Notes: generated by a model from the letters alone, not told the origin. 5,016 bases of DNA from Planctomycetota bacterium (GCA_021838985.1 JAKCCC010000202.1:1-5016); one strand, 5' to 3'; numbered from the stretch's first letter, positions 1 to 4,916 are shown. Translations and numbers: made by a program.

Positions 1-403
1 GCGCCAAGTAAAAGTAGACGTTGCGGAAATTAATAAACCGGATCTCGACGCCCAGTTGGTGGCGGAGGGCATCGCCGAGCAGATAAAAAAACGCGCCTCG
101 TTTCGGCGCGTGCTCAAGCAGAAGGCGGAGGCCTCCCGGAACGCCGGGGCGCTGGGCGTGAAAATTCAGATCGCCGGGCGCATTGGCGGGGCGGAAATCG
201 CGCGGGTGGAAAAACATAGCAGCGGGAGCATCCCCCTGCACACGTTGCAGGCGAATATTTCGTACGGCCTGGTACACTGCCGCACCCCCTATGGGGTGAT
301 CGGCATTAAGGTGTGGATTTATCGGGGGCTGTTCGCCGACCTGGAAGCGGCGGCCGAAGCCGCGGCCCTGGCTCGGGCGCCGCGACGGTCGCGGCGCCGG
401 TGA
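1..403 (+). CDS. rpsC: 30S ribosomal protein S3, C-terminal part (5' end outside window)
   Basis: S3 sits at the mRNA entry side of the 30S head and helps unwind structured mRNA. Reading starts at base 2 and gives 133 residues to a TGA stop, roughly the last 60% of a usual S3 of 210-240 residues. The start would lie upstream of the window. Visible landmarks are the end of the KH domain (KPDLDAQLVAEGIAEQ), the basic helix FRRVLK at 101-118, and the C-terminal domain with GRIGGAEIAR, SIPLHTLQA and YGVIGIKVWIYRG. From family knowledge, the two Arg and the Lys of FRRVLK correspond to the E. coli residues implicated in mRNA helicase activity. The EKHSSGSIPLHTLQANISYG segment differs from the proteobacterial pattern and resembles planctomycete S3 as I remember it. 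The tail is Ala-rich and then Arg-rich (APRRSRRR), typical of disordered S3 ends. The identification is secure. Confidence 0.97.
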   Translation, partial: RQVKVDVAEINKPDLDAQLVAEGIAEQIKKRASFRRVLKQKAEASRNAGALGVKIQIAGRIGGAEIARVEKHSSGSIPLHTLQANISYGLVHCRTPYGVIGIKVWIYRGLFADLEAAAEAAALARAPRRSRRR

Positions 404-421
404 GCACCGGACGCCAACCAA

Positions 422-445
422 GCCGCCGGGCGGGTACCCCGCGGC
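422..445 (+). other. GC-rich stem-loop between rpsC and rplP
   Basis: GCCGC (422-426) pairs with GCGGC (441-445). Inside this, a C427-C440 mismatch is followed by GGG (428-430) pairing with CCC (437-439), leaving a six-base loop. It lies 18 nt after the rpsC stop and just ahead of the rplP ribosome binding site. No T-run follows, so a Rho-independent terminator is unlikely. It could shape mRNA processing or rplP translation, or be a chance product of high GC. Confidence 0.4.
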
Positions 446-463
446 GCGTGGAGAAAACCGAAT

Positions 464-883
464 ATGGCCATGATGCCCGCGCGGGTGAAATGGAGAAAGC
501 AGCAACGTGGTATTCTCAAGGGCAATGCCACGCGGGGCAATCGCGTCACCTTCGGTGAATATGCGCTGCAGTCGCTGGAGGCCGGCCGTATCAGCGGACG
601 CCAGATTGAGGCGGGCCGTATGGCCTGTACGCACTATCTGGCTCGGGAGGGCCGGGCGTATATCCGCATTTTCCCCCATAAGAGTTTTTCGAAGAAGCCG
701 CTGGAGACCCGCCAGGGTACGGGCAAAGGTGAGCCGGAATTCTGGGCGGCCGAAGTCAAGCCCGGGACGATTCTTTTTGAAATCGCCGGGGTCGATGAAA
801 CGGTGGCCAAACGCGCCTTTGCACGTGTGGCCTGTAAAATGCCCGTTCGCTGCCGGTTCCTGCAGCGACGGCATACGATGTAA
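464..883 (+). CDS. rplP: 50S ribosomal protein L16
   Basis: L16 is a late-assembling 50S protein near the A site and central protuberance that contacts tRNA elbows. The 139 residues cover the full family length (about 136-144). Landmarks are the basic N-terminus (RVKWRKQQRG), VTFGEYALQSLE, GRISGRQIEAGRMA, IRIFPHKSFSKKPLETR, GTGKGEPEFWAAEVKPG and the end segment AKRAFARVACKMP. The Arg of KPLETR aligns with the E. coli arginine that can be hydroxylated. In-frame ATGs lie at 464, 470 and 473. GGAG at 450-453 is 10 nt from the first, 16 from the second and 19 from the third, so 464 is chosen. The family's usual MLxPKR start would also fit 470 or 473. The gene follows rpsC by 60 nt and precedes rpmC by 9 nt. 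Confidence 0.97.
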   Translation: MAMMPARVKWRKQQRGILKGNATRGNRVTFGEYALQSLEAGRISGRQIEAGRMACTHYLAREGRAYIRIFPHKSFSKKPLETRQGTGKGEPEFWAAEVKPGTILFEIAGVDETVAKRAFARVACKMPVRCRFLQRRHTM

Positions 884-892
884 AGGTAGGCG

Positions 893-1129
893 ATGGCGAC
901 CAAACGCAAGCAGATGTTGAGTGAATTGCGGGCCTTGGATAACCAGCAACTGCAGTTGCGCCGGGAGGAACTTCGCCGCCACCTGCTGACCTTGCGCTCG
1001 CAGGAGGCCACGGATAAAGTTGCCGACCTGACGCAGTTCCGCAAGGCGCGGCTGGAAATAGCCCGGATCCAAACCCTGCTGCGGGAGCGGCAGGCCGTGG
1101 TGGAGAAGCCGGCGGGCGCCGCAGGATAA
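893..1129 (+). CDS. rpmC: 50S ribosomal protein L29
   Basis: L29 is a small helical-hairpin protein near the polypeptide exit tunnel, part of the platform where nascent-chain factors dock. The ORF gives 78 residues against the usual 60-75. It shows the expected two helices: LSELRALDNQQLQLRREELRRHLLTLRSQ (about residues 9-37) and LTQFRKARLEIARIQTLLRER (about 46-66). The second holds the family signature of Arg and Ile/Ala before a TLL-x-E/R end. A short Ala/Gly-rich tail (EKPAGAAG) follows. The ATG at 893 has AAGG at 883-886, overlapping the rplP stop and 6 nt from the start, so translation is probably coupled. L29 is weakly conserved, but position between L16 and S17 settles the call. A 117-nt spacer follows. 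Confidence 0.94.
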   Translation: MATKRKQMLSELRALDNQQLQLRREELRRHLLTLRSQEATDKVADLTQFRKARLEIARIQTLLRERQAVVEKPAGAAG

Positions 1130-1156
1130 TGCGGGGTAGTTTGTTGGCGTGGCATA

Positions 1157-1184
1157 GATCACCGGTTTGTCTTCCGGTGCGATC
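1157..1184 (+). other. Bulged stem-loop between rpmC and rpsQ
   Basis: CACCGG (1160-1165) pairs with CCGGTG (1174-1179) around the eight-base loop TTTGTCTT. Beyond a two-base bulge (1180-1181), GAT (1157-1159) can pair with ATC (1182-1184). There is no T-run after it. It sits 28 nt after the rpmC stop. It may be an mRNA structure or chance. Confidence 0.35.
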
Positions 1185-1198
1185 GGTGCGCGATTGCG

Positions 1199-1232
1199 GC
1201 GGAATGGGTTGGCGTGCGGAATGGGTTGGCGT
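1199..1232 (+). repeat. Exact 17-bp tandem duplication upstream of rpsQ
   Basis: The unit GCGGAATGGGTTGGCGT occurs at 1199-1215 and again directly at 1216-1232 with no mismatch and no spacer. A third fragment, GTTGGCGTG, lies at 1143-1151 in the same spacer. The duplication ends 14 nt before the rpsQ ATG at 1247. It creates an in-frame GTG (1214) and TTG (1226) that could be mistaken for rpsQ starts. It probably arose by replication slippage. Confidence 0.9.
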
Positions 1233-1246
1233 ATGGAAAAACCATC

Positions 1247-1651
1247 ATGACGGAAGCGAAAACGATTAACGCATCGGCTGAAAACAGGCGCGGGTCCCGC
1301 CGGCTCCGCCCCCGCATTATCGGCGTAGTGACCGCGGATAAAAGCCGGAAAACGCGCCGGGTGGTGTTTGAATATCTGGCCCGGCATCCCAAGTTCGGAA
1401 AATATATCAAGCGGCAAACCGTCCTGCACGTGCACGACGAGAAAAATGAAAGCCGCCGGGGCGATCACGTCGAGGTGATGCAGTGCCGCCCCTACAGTAA
1501 GACCAAGGCCTATCGCCTGGTGCGGGTGGTCAGCCGCGGCCAGCAGATTGATCTGTCGGCCATCCAGGGCGAAGCGTCCCAGATGTTTCAGCGGCATAAG
1601 CCCGCGACGGCCCCGGCGCCGGAGGCGGACCGCGGACCGCGGATGGCTTAA
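1247..1651 (+). CDS. rpsQ: 30S ribosomal protein S17 with N- and C-terminal extensions
   Basis: S17 is an early-binding 30S protein of the OB-fold type that contacts 16S rRNA in the body. The 134 residues are well above the usual 80-90. The core spans about residues 21-95: [59 protein letters not shown] and RLVRVV. About 20 basic and polar residues precede it, and roughly 38 follow, ending in a Pro/Ala-rich stretch ([10 protein letters not shown]). ATG 1247 is chosen because GGA (1235-1237) lies 9 nt upstream. The in-frame GTG at 1214 would add eleven residues translated from the tandem repeat and has no good binding site. The gene follows a 117-nt spacer and is 13 nt from rplN. The function is secure; the exact start is less so. 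Confidence 0.95.
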   Translation: MTEAKTINASAENRRGSRRLRPRIIGVVTADKSRKTRRVVFEYLARHPKFGKYIKRQTVLHVHDEKNESRRGDHVEVMQCRPYSKTKAYRLVRVVSRGQQIDLSAIQGEASQMFQRHKPATAPAPEADRGPRMA

Positions 1652-1664
1652 AGAGCTTAGAGCG

Positions 1665-2051
1665 ATGATACAACAGCAGACCCGACTGGACGTGGCCGAC
1701 AACACCGGCGCCAAACAGGTGATGTGCATCAAAGTGCTCGGAGGCTCCTCGGCCCGAGGCAAGTTCACGCGCCGCACCGCCGCGGTGGGCGACCTGATTG
1801 TGGTGGCCGTGAAGAAGGCAATGCCGAATGGGGATGTCAAGCAGGGCGAGGTGGCGCGGGCGGTGATCGTACGCACGAAGCAGCCCATTCGGCGGGCCGA
1901 CGGCAGCTACGTGCGTTTTGACCGCAACGCGGTGGTGTTGGTGGACAACGAGGGAGCCCCGCGGGGCACCCGTATCTTCGGCGCCGTGGCCCGCGAATTG
2001 CGCGAAAAGAATTTTATGAAAATTGTGTCCCTGGCCAGCGAAGTGGTTTGA
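1665..2051 (+). CDS. rplN: 50S ribosomal protein L14
   Basis: L14 is a universally conserved beta-barrel protein on the subunit interface of the 50S, contacting 16S rRNA at bridge B8. The product begins [19 protein letters not shown], nearly the textbook L14 N-terminus, which fixes the start at 1665 although an open frame runs further upstream. Later landmarks are [48 protein letters not shown] and the end [12 protein letters not shown]. The length is 128 residues, against 122-123 in most bacteria. The excess is explained by about six added residues in the loop after GGS (about residues 28-39, [11 protein letters not shown]). The Shine-Dalgarno is weak (AAGAG at 1651-1655). It lies 13 nt after rpsQ, so coupling is likely. 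Confidence 0.98.
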   Translation: MIQQQTRLDVADNTGAKQVMCIKVLGGSSARGKFTRRTAAVGDLIVVAVKKAMPNGDVKQGEVARAVIVRTKQPIRRADGSYVRFDRNAVVLVDNEGAPRGTRIFGAVARELREKNFMKIVSLASEVV

Positions 2052-2063
2052 GGATCGGCAAGC

Positions 2064-2393
2064 ATGGCGGCAAGAATACGTAAAGATGATCTGGTTTACA
2101 TTCGCTCCGGCGATGACCGCGGCCGGACGGGCAAGGTGCTCGCCGTGTACCCCGAGCGCCAGCGCGTGCTGGTGGAGGGTGTGAACATGGTCTGGAAGCA
2201 CGTGCGGCCCAGCGCAAAAAACCGCCGCGGCGGCCGGGTGCAGAAGCCGGCGCCGTTGGCCCTGTGCAAGGTGCAACCGGTGGATCCGAAAACCGGTCGG
2301 GGCGCGCGGGTAAAATTTATCCTGCGGGACGGTCAGAAACATCGCCTCGCCGTCAAAACCGGCAGCGATCTCGGCGGGGTCGGGCAGGCCTGA
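2064..2393 (+). CDS. rplX: 50S ribosomal protein L24
   Basis: L24 initiates assembly of the 50S by binding the 5' domain of 23S rRNA, and in the mature particle sits near the tunnel exit. The 109 residues match the usual 100-110. The KOW motif lies near residues 8-35 (DLVYIRSGDDRGRTGKVLAV), followed by the hallmark VEGVNMVWKHVRPS (37-50) and the basic, glycine-rich RRGGRVQKPAPLAL (54-67). A VQPVDPKTGRGARVKF segment completes the fold. The start at 2064 is supported by AGGA (2051-2054), which begins on the last base of the rplN stop and is 9 nt from the ATG, a coupled arrangement. The stop is 32 nt before rplE. I see no missing conserved element. Confidence 0.97.
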   Translation: MAARIRKDDLVYIRSGDDRGRTGKVLAVYPERQRVLVEGVNMVWKHVRPSAKNRRGGRVQKPAPLALCKVQPVDPKTGRGARVKFILRDGQKHRLAVKTGSDLGGVGQA

Positions 2394-2425
2394 ATCTGGC
2401 CGATGGCCGTGGTGTAAGGTAAGTA

Positions 2426-3196
2426 ATGATGAGTAAAGAAAAAGTAGCTCCAGGCGATCTCAAGGTCAAAACGCCGGCTGCGGCCGCCGCGCCGGGCTCC
2501 GCCATCCCCGCCGCTGCGCCGGGCTCCGGCGGAGGCAAGGCGGCAGCGCCGGCGGGAAAGCCCAAGAAGGCCCCGCCCAAGCCGCCGCGCGAGGTCGCTG
2601 AGGCGCCGTTGCCTTTTCCCGCCGGCTATGTCCCGCGGCTGTATCGACGTTACCAAGATGAAATTGTGCCCGCGCTGCGGCAGGAGCTGGGCATCAAAAA
2701 CCACCTCGCCGCGCCGCGCCTCACCAAAGTCGTGGTGAGCATGGGGCTGGGCAAGGCCATCGCTGAAAAGCCGCGGCTGGAGGCTGCGGTCAAGGAACTC
2801 ACCGCCATCGCCGGACAGAAGGCGGTGGTCTGCCAGGCTCGCAAGAGTGTGTCGAATTTTAAGTTGCGCGAAGGGATGGAAATTGGCGCCAAGGTCACGC
2901 TGCGCGGCCGGCGCATGTGGGAGTTCCTGGACCGCCTCATCACCTTGGTGATCCCGCGGGTGAAGGACTTCCGCGGCTTGCCGCCGCAGGCGTTTGATGG
3001 ACGCGGCAACTATAACCTGGGTTTGGCGGAGCAAACCGTTTTCCCGGAGGTGCGTGCCGACCAGGTGACGTTCCATCAGGGGCTGGCCATCAGTATCGTG
3101 ACCACCGGCGGCAACGATCGGTATGGTTTCGCCCTGCTGCGGGCGCTGGGGTTTCCCTTCCGGAAGGAAGAATCCTCCCAGCGGAAGACCGGGTAA
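2426..3196 (+). CDS. rplE: 50S ribosomal protein L5 with long Ala/Pro-rich N-terminal extension
   Basis: L5 binds 5S rRNA in the central protuberance and contacts P-site tRNA. The ORF gives 256 residues; usual L5 is about 180. The family core begins near residue 68 (YVPRLYRRYQDEIVPALRQ). It continues with VVSMGLGKA, LTAIAGQKAVVCQARKSVSNFKLREG, IGAKVTLRGRRMWEFLDRLI, PRVKDFRGL, DGRGNYNLGLAEQTVFPE and a LLRALGFPF end. The first 66 or so residues are low-complexity Ala, Pro, Gly and Lys with an internal repeat and resemble no domain. TAAGG (2415-2419) is 6 nt from ATG 2426 (ATG 2429 is an alternative). The only start-like codon near the core is TTG 2609, with no ribosome binding site. The extension is therefore probably translated. 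In E. coli the start of rplE mRNA is the S8 repressor site; I could not identify an equivalent here. Confidence 0.97.
   Translation: MMSKEKVAPGDLKVKTPAAAAAPGSAIPAAAPGSGGGKAAAPAGKPKKAPPKPPREVAEAPLPFPAGYVPRLYRRYQDEIVPALRQELGIKNHLAAPRLTKVVVSMGLGKAIAEKPRLEAAVKELTAIAGQKAVVCQARKSVSNFKLREGMEIGAKVTLRGRRMWEFLDRLITLVIPRVKDFRGLPPQAFDGRGNYNLGLAEQTVFPEVRADQVTFHQGLAISIVTTGGNDRYGFALLRALGFPFRKEESSQRKTG
2483..2528 (+). repeat. In-frame imperfect direct repeat inside the rplE extension
   Basis: A 19-bp unit at 2483-2501 recurs at 2510-2528 with one mismatch (C2488 against T2515). The 13 bases GCGCCGGGCTCCG are identical at 2489-2501 and 2516-2528. The period is 27 bp, exactly nine codons, so both copies read AAAPGS, at residues 20-25 and 29-34 of L5. 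This looks like an in-phase duplication that lengthened the extension. Confidence 0.8.
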
Positions 3197-3231
3197 CCGC
3201 GGTGCCGTTGCGCAGCGCGTGATCATGCGGT

Positions 3232-3246
3232 GGTTGGCGGCCGACC
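3232..3246 (+). other. Short stem-loop in the rplE-rpsN spacer
   Basis: GGTTGG (3232-3237) pairs with CCGACC (3241-3246), one pair being a G-T wobble, around the three-base loop CGG. It lies 35 nt after the rplE stop and ten bases before a second hairpin in the same 117-nt spacer. It is short and could be chance. Confidence 0.3.
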
Positions 3247-3255
3247 GGAAATCAA

Positions 3256-3276
3256 ACGCGGGATTAATCTCCGCGT
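3256..3276 (+). other. Stem-loop upstream of rpsN
   Basis: ACGCGG (3256-3261) and CCGCGT (3271-3276) form a perfect six-base stem around the nine-base loop GATTAATCT, which is A/T-rich against a GC-rich background. It ends 21 nt before the rpsN Shine-Dalgarno sequence (GGAGAG, 3298-3303). No T-run follows. It is a candidate mRNA structure in the rpsN leader, with no known family assigned. Confidence 0.4.
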
Positions 3277-3313
3277 GCTTGCGACGGCGATAGTTTTGGA
3301 GAGTCAAACCCCT

Positions 3314-3583
3314 ATGGCGACAACAGCATGGAAAAATCGATATAAGCGGCGTGCGGCCACGGTGGCCAAGTACGCCGAATTGCGCCGTAAGCTCAAAGCC
3401 GCCAAGGATTTTGTCGGGTTGGCGAAATTGCCGCGCGATTCCAGCGCCACTCGGCTGACGCGGCGCTGTGAAATCACGGGACGGCGGCGCGGTTATTATC
3501 GTAAATTCCGGGTTTCGCGGTTGGTGCTGCGCCAATTAGCCTCGGATGGTAAAATCCCAGGGCTTCGCAAAAGCTCCTGGTAG
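3314..3583 (+). CDS. rpsN: 30S ribosomal protein S14, zinc-independent type
   Basis: S14 is a late-assembling 30S head protein that contacts S3, S10 and S19 and is needed for full activity. The 89 residues show a basic N-terminal helix region ([24 protein letters not shown]) and the conserved C-terminal half: [34 protein letters not shown] followed by [11 protein letters not shown]. Only one cysteine is present (residue 52), so the CxxC pairs of the zinc-binding type are absent and this is the C-minus form. It is about 12 residues shorter than the 101-residue E. coli protein. The start at 3314 is supported by GGAGAG at 3298-3303, 10 nt upstream, and by the usual MA-x-x-(A/S) beginning. The 28 codons open upstream (from GTG 3230) have no family similarity. 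It lies 117 nt after rplE and 208 nt before rpsH. Confidence 0.97.
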   Translation: MATTAWKNRYKRRAATVAKYAELRRKLKAAKDFVGLAKLPRDSSATRLTRRCEITGRRRGYYRKFRVSRLVLRQLASDGKIPGLRKSSW

Positions 3584-3641
3584 GGCCGGCGGCCGTTGGC
3601 TTGCGGGATGCGCCGGTGCGACGACGGCGAGAGCGATAGCA

Positions 3642-3659
3642 GGAGCGCTGGAGCGCTCC
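3642..3659 (+). other. Strong stem-loop in the rpsN-rpsH spacer (first of three)
   Basis: GGAGCGC (3642-3648) and GCGCTCC (3653-3659) form a perfect seven-base GC-rich stem with tetraloop TGGA. The same bases can also be read as a tandem repeat, GGAGCGCT at 3642-3649 and 3650-3657, so the palindrome may have come from a small duplication. No T-run follows. Confidence 0.5.
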
Positions 3660-3674
3660 GGAACCACGGGTGGA

Positions 3675-3691
3675 TTGGCGGTTAGAGCCAA
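3675..3691 (+). other. Stem-loop in the rpsN-rpsH spacer (second of three)
   Basis: TTGGC (3675-3679) and GCCAA (3687-3691) form a perfect five-base stem around the seven-base loop GGTTAGA. It lies 15 nt after the first hairpin and 5 nt before the third, giving a compact row of three. Confidence 0.35.
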
Positions 3692-3696
3692 GGCGT

Positions 3697-3716
3697 CGCC
3701 GCAGCACGGTGCGGCG
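3697..3716 (+). other. Strong stem-loop in the rpsN-rpsH spacer (third of three)
   Basis: CGCCGCA (3697-3703) and TGCGGCG (3710-3716) form a perfect seven-base stem around the six-base loop GCACGG; T3696 and G3717 could add a wobble pair. It ends 75 nt before the rpsH start. A weaker CGGC/GCCG stem (3744-3756) follows it. Confidence 0.45.
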
Positions 3717-3791
3717 GGCGTCGGGGTTGGGTTCAGAATCGCCCGGCGGACCGCCGCTTGCGAAAAGCTGATAGCCTCAAGCGAGGAACTG

Positions 3792-4187
3792 ATGACCGAT
3801 ACGATTGCGGACATGCTTTGCCGCCTGCGCAACGCCGCGCACGCCCGGCACAAGACGGTGGATGTAAAAAACTCGAAAATCTGCGCCGGCATCGCCCGCG
3901 TGCTCAAGGAGGAGGGCTACATCTCCACTTACGCCAATTTGGACGATGGTACGCACCAGGGCTTGATTCGCCTGACCATCAAGTATACTCCCGCGGGTGA
4001 ATCGATTATCCACAACGTACGGCGGGTCAGCCGGCCGGGTTGCCGGGTCTATCGCGGGGTGCGGGGATTTCCCCGAGTGATCAATGGCATGGGCATCGGC
4101 GTGCTTTCCACCAGCGCCGGCGTTCTGAGCGATCGGCAGGCGCGGCAGCGCAATATCGGCGGCGAATTGCTCGCGACGATTTATTGA
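3792..4187 (+). CDS. rpsH: 30S ribosomal protein S8
   Basis: S8 binds the central domain of 16S rRNA (helix 21 region) early in 30S assembly. In E. coli it is also the translational repressor of the spc operon, acting on rplE mRNA. The 131 residues match the usual 130-132. Landmarks are MTDTIADMLCRLRNA at the start, NSKICAGIARVLKEEGYI (27-44), RVSRPGCRVY (78-87), and the signature INGMGIGVLSTSAGVLSD (97-114) with ARQRNIGGELLATIY at the end. The start is set by the family N-terminus and by GAGGA at 3783-3787, 4 nt upstream. The frame stays open back to 3546, overlapping rpsN, but those 82 codons have no S8 similarity. It follows a 208-nt spacer and is 8 nt from rplF. Confidence 0.98.
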   Translation: MTDTIADMLCRLRNAAHARHKTVDVKNSKICAGIARVLKEEGYISTYANLDDGTHQGLIRLTIKYTPAGESIIHNVRRVSRPGCRVYRGVRGFPRVINGMGIGVLSTSAGVLSDRQARQRNIGGELLATIY

Positions 4188-4195
4188 GGTTCCGT

Positions 4196-4762
4196 ATGAG
4201 CCGCATAGGCAAAAAACCGGTTTCCGTACCCGCCGGTGTCAAAGTCACGGTGCAGGGCCGTGACATCCGGGTGGAAGGACCCAAGGGTAAATTGGCGCTG
4301 CGGCATCATCCCAACGTCAAGGTATCCTTGGCCGCCGAAGGCAGTGCAAGCCGGCTGGTGGTGGAACGTGTCAACGATGAAAAGATCAGCCGGTCCGTGC
4401 ACGGTCTGACCCGAGCCTTGCTCGCGAACATGGTCCGGGGCGTGCACGACGGCTTCAGCCGGGATTTGGAGATTCAGGGCGTTGGCTACAAGGCGGAAAT
4501 GCAGGAAAAAACGGTCGCCCTTTCCGTCGGATTCGCCAATCAGATTAAACTGCCGATACCCGAGGGCGTGGCGGTAAAAATCGAAGGCCAAGGCACGCGC
4601 ATCAATATCAGCGGGGCCGACAAACAGGTGGTCGGCCAGTTTGCCGCGGAAATCCGGCGGGTGCGCAAACCCGAGCCTTATCAGGGCAAGGGTATCCGTT
4701 ACGCCAACGAAGTGGTCCGCCGCAAGGCTGGCAAACAGTTTGCCGGCGCCGGCGCCAAGTAG
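4196..4762 (+). CDS. rplF: 50S ribosomal protein L6
   Basis: L6 sits at the base of the L7/L12 stalk near the sarcin-ricin loop and supports factor binding and late 50S assembly. The 188 residues are slightly above the usual 175-180. The N-terminal domain starts MSRIGKKPVSVPAGVKV and includes VEGPKGKL (27-34). The second of the two repeated L6 domains begins near LEIQGVGYKA (91-100). The C-terminal signature ISGADKQVVGQFAAEIRRVR with KPEPYQGKGIRYANEVVRRKAGK (158-180) is intact. The short tail QFAGAGAK is extra. The start at 4196 is supported by GAGG (4186-4189), overlapping the rpsH stop at 6 nt spacing, so the two genes are probably translationally coupled. A GC-rich hairpin spans its stop codon. 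Confidence 0.98.
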   Translation: MSRIGKKPVSVPAGVKVTVQGRDIRVEGPKGKLALRHHPNVKVSLAAEGSASRLVVERVNDEKISRSVHGLTRALLANMVRGVHDGFSRDLEIQGVGYKAEMQEKTVALSVGFANQIKLPIPEGVAVKIEGQGTRINISGADKQVVGQFAAEIRRVRKPEPYQGKGIRYANEVVRRKAGKQFAGAGAK

Positions 4763-4768
4763 CGCCGG
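4749..4768 (+). other. Stem-loop spanning the rplF stop codon
   Basis: CCGGCGC (4749-4755) and GCGCCGG (4762-4768) form a perfect seven-base stem with the six-base loop CAAGTA; the TAG stop begins in the loop. About half lies in coding sequence, where a Gly-Ala-Gly-Ala tail makes GGCGCC-type runs likely, so chance is a real possibility. There is no T-run. Confidence 0.4.
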
Positions 4769-4790
4769 GACCTGGGGCGATGAACCGCAG

Positions 4791-4803
4791 CGCCGGGTCG
4801 GCG
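4791..4803 (+). other. Small hairpin in the rplF-rplR spacer
   Basis: CGCCG (4791-4795) and CGGCG (4799-4803) form a five-base stem around the triloop GGT. It is short and GC-rich, so chance is likely when taken alone. It sits between two better hairpins. Confidence 0.25.
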
Positions 4804-4818
4804 AACTTGGGGCTGGGC

Positions 4819-4848
4819 CTGACCCGCGCATGATAATGCCCGGGTCGG
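4819..4848 (+). other. Long near-perfect inverted repeat between rplF and rplR
   Basis: GACCCG (4821-4826) pairs with CGGGTC (4841-4846). After one C4827-C4840 mismatch, GCAT (4828-4831) pairs with ATGC (4836-4839) around the tetraloop GATA. T4820-G4847 and C4819-G4848 extend the base. This gives twelve pairs with one mismatch, the longest hairpin I found in the window. No T-run follows, so it is not a typical terminator. It could be a ribosomal protein or RNase target in the mRNA, or a DNA operator. Confidence 0.6.
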
Positions 4849-4916
4849 TCGCCGGACGCCAACACGCCATCCGAGGATCTGCCGGTGGCGGATCGACCTG
4901 AATGACGGGAGGTCTT

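Noticed and set aside
1530..2342. 270-codon open frame on the - strand opposite rpsQ, rplN and rplX
   Set aside because: Same reason: a shadow of GC-rich genes, with no family similarity.
2394..2425. S8 repressor-type hairpin at the rplX-rplE junction, as in E. coli
   Set aside because: GGCC repeats near 2388-2409 can form short stems, but I could not match them to the S8 binding consensus, so no regulatory site is claimed.
2333..3535. 400-codon open frame on the - strand opposite rplX, rplE and rpsN
   Set aside because: It lies fully antisense to secure ribosomal protein genes, and its translation is His/Arg/Pro-rich with no recognisable domain. Long antisense frames are expected opposite GC-rich coding sequence.
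3546..3791. Possible 82-residue N-terminal extension of S8 or a separate small gene in the rpsN-rpsH spacer
   Set aside because: The frame is open, but S8 proteins begin at MTDTIADML, a Shine-Dalgarno sits at that start, and the upstream residues match nothing. The open frame also overlaps rpsN.
4807..4837. Internal promoter for rplR (TTGGGG, then GATAAT after 19 nt)
   Set aside because: The -35 match is poor, the spacing is long, and the -10-like bases are the loop and arm of the inverted repeat at 4819-4848. Not enough to call.
422..4846. Rho-independent terminators at the intergenic hairpins
   Set aside because: None is followed by a run of T, and all lie inside an operon whose downstream genes must be transcribed.
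407..4863. 12-bp sequence CCGGACGCCAAC shared by two spacers (407-418 and 4852-4863)
   Set aside because: A 12-bp exact match is roughly expected by chance between any two places in 5 kb of GC-rich DNA, and the flanks do not match.
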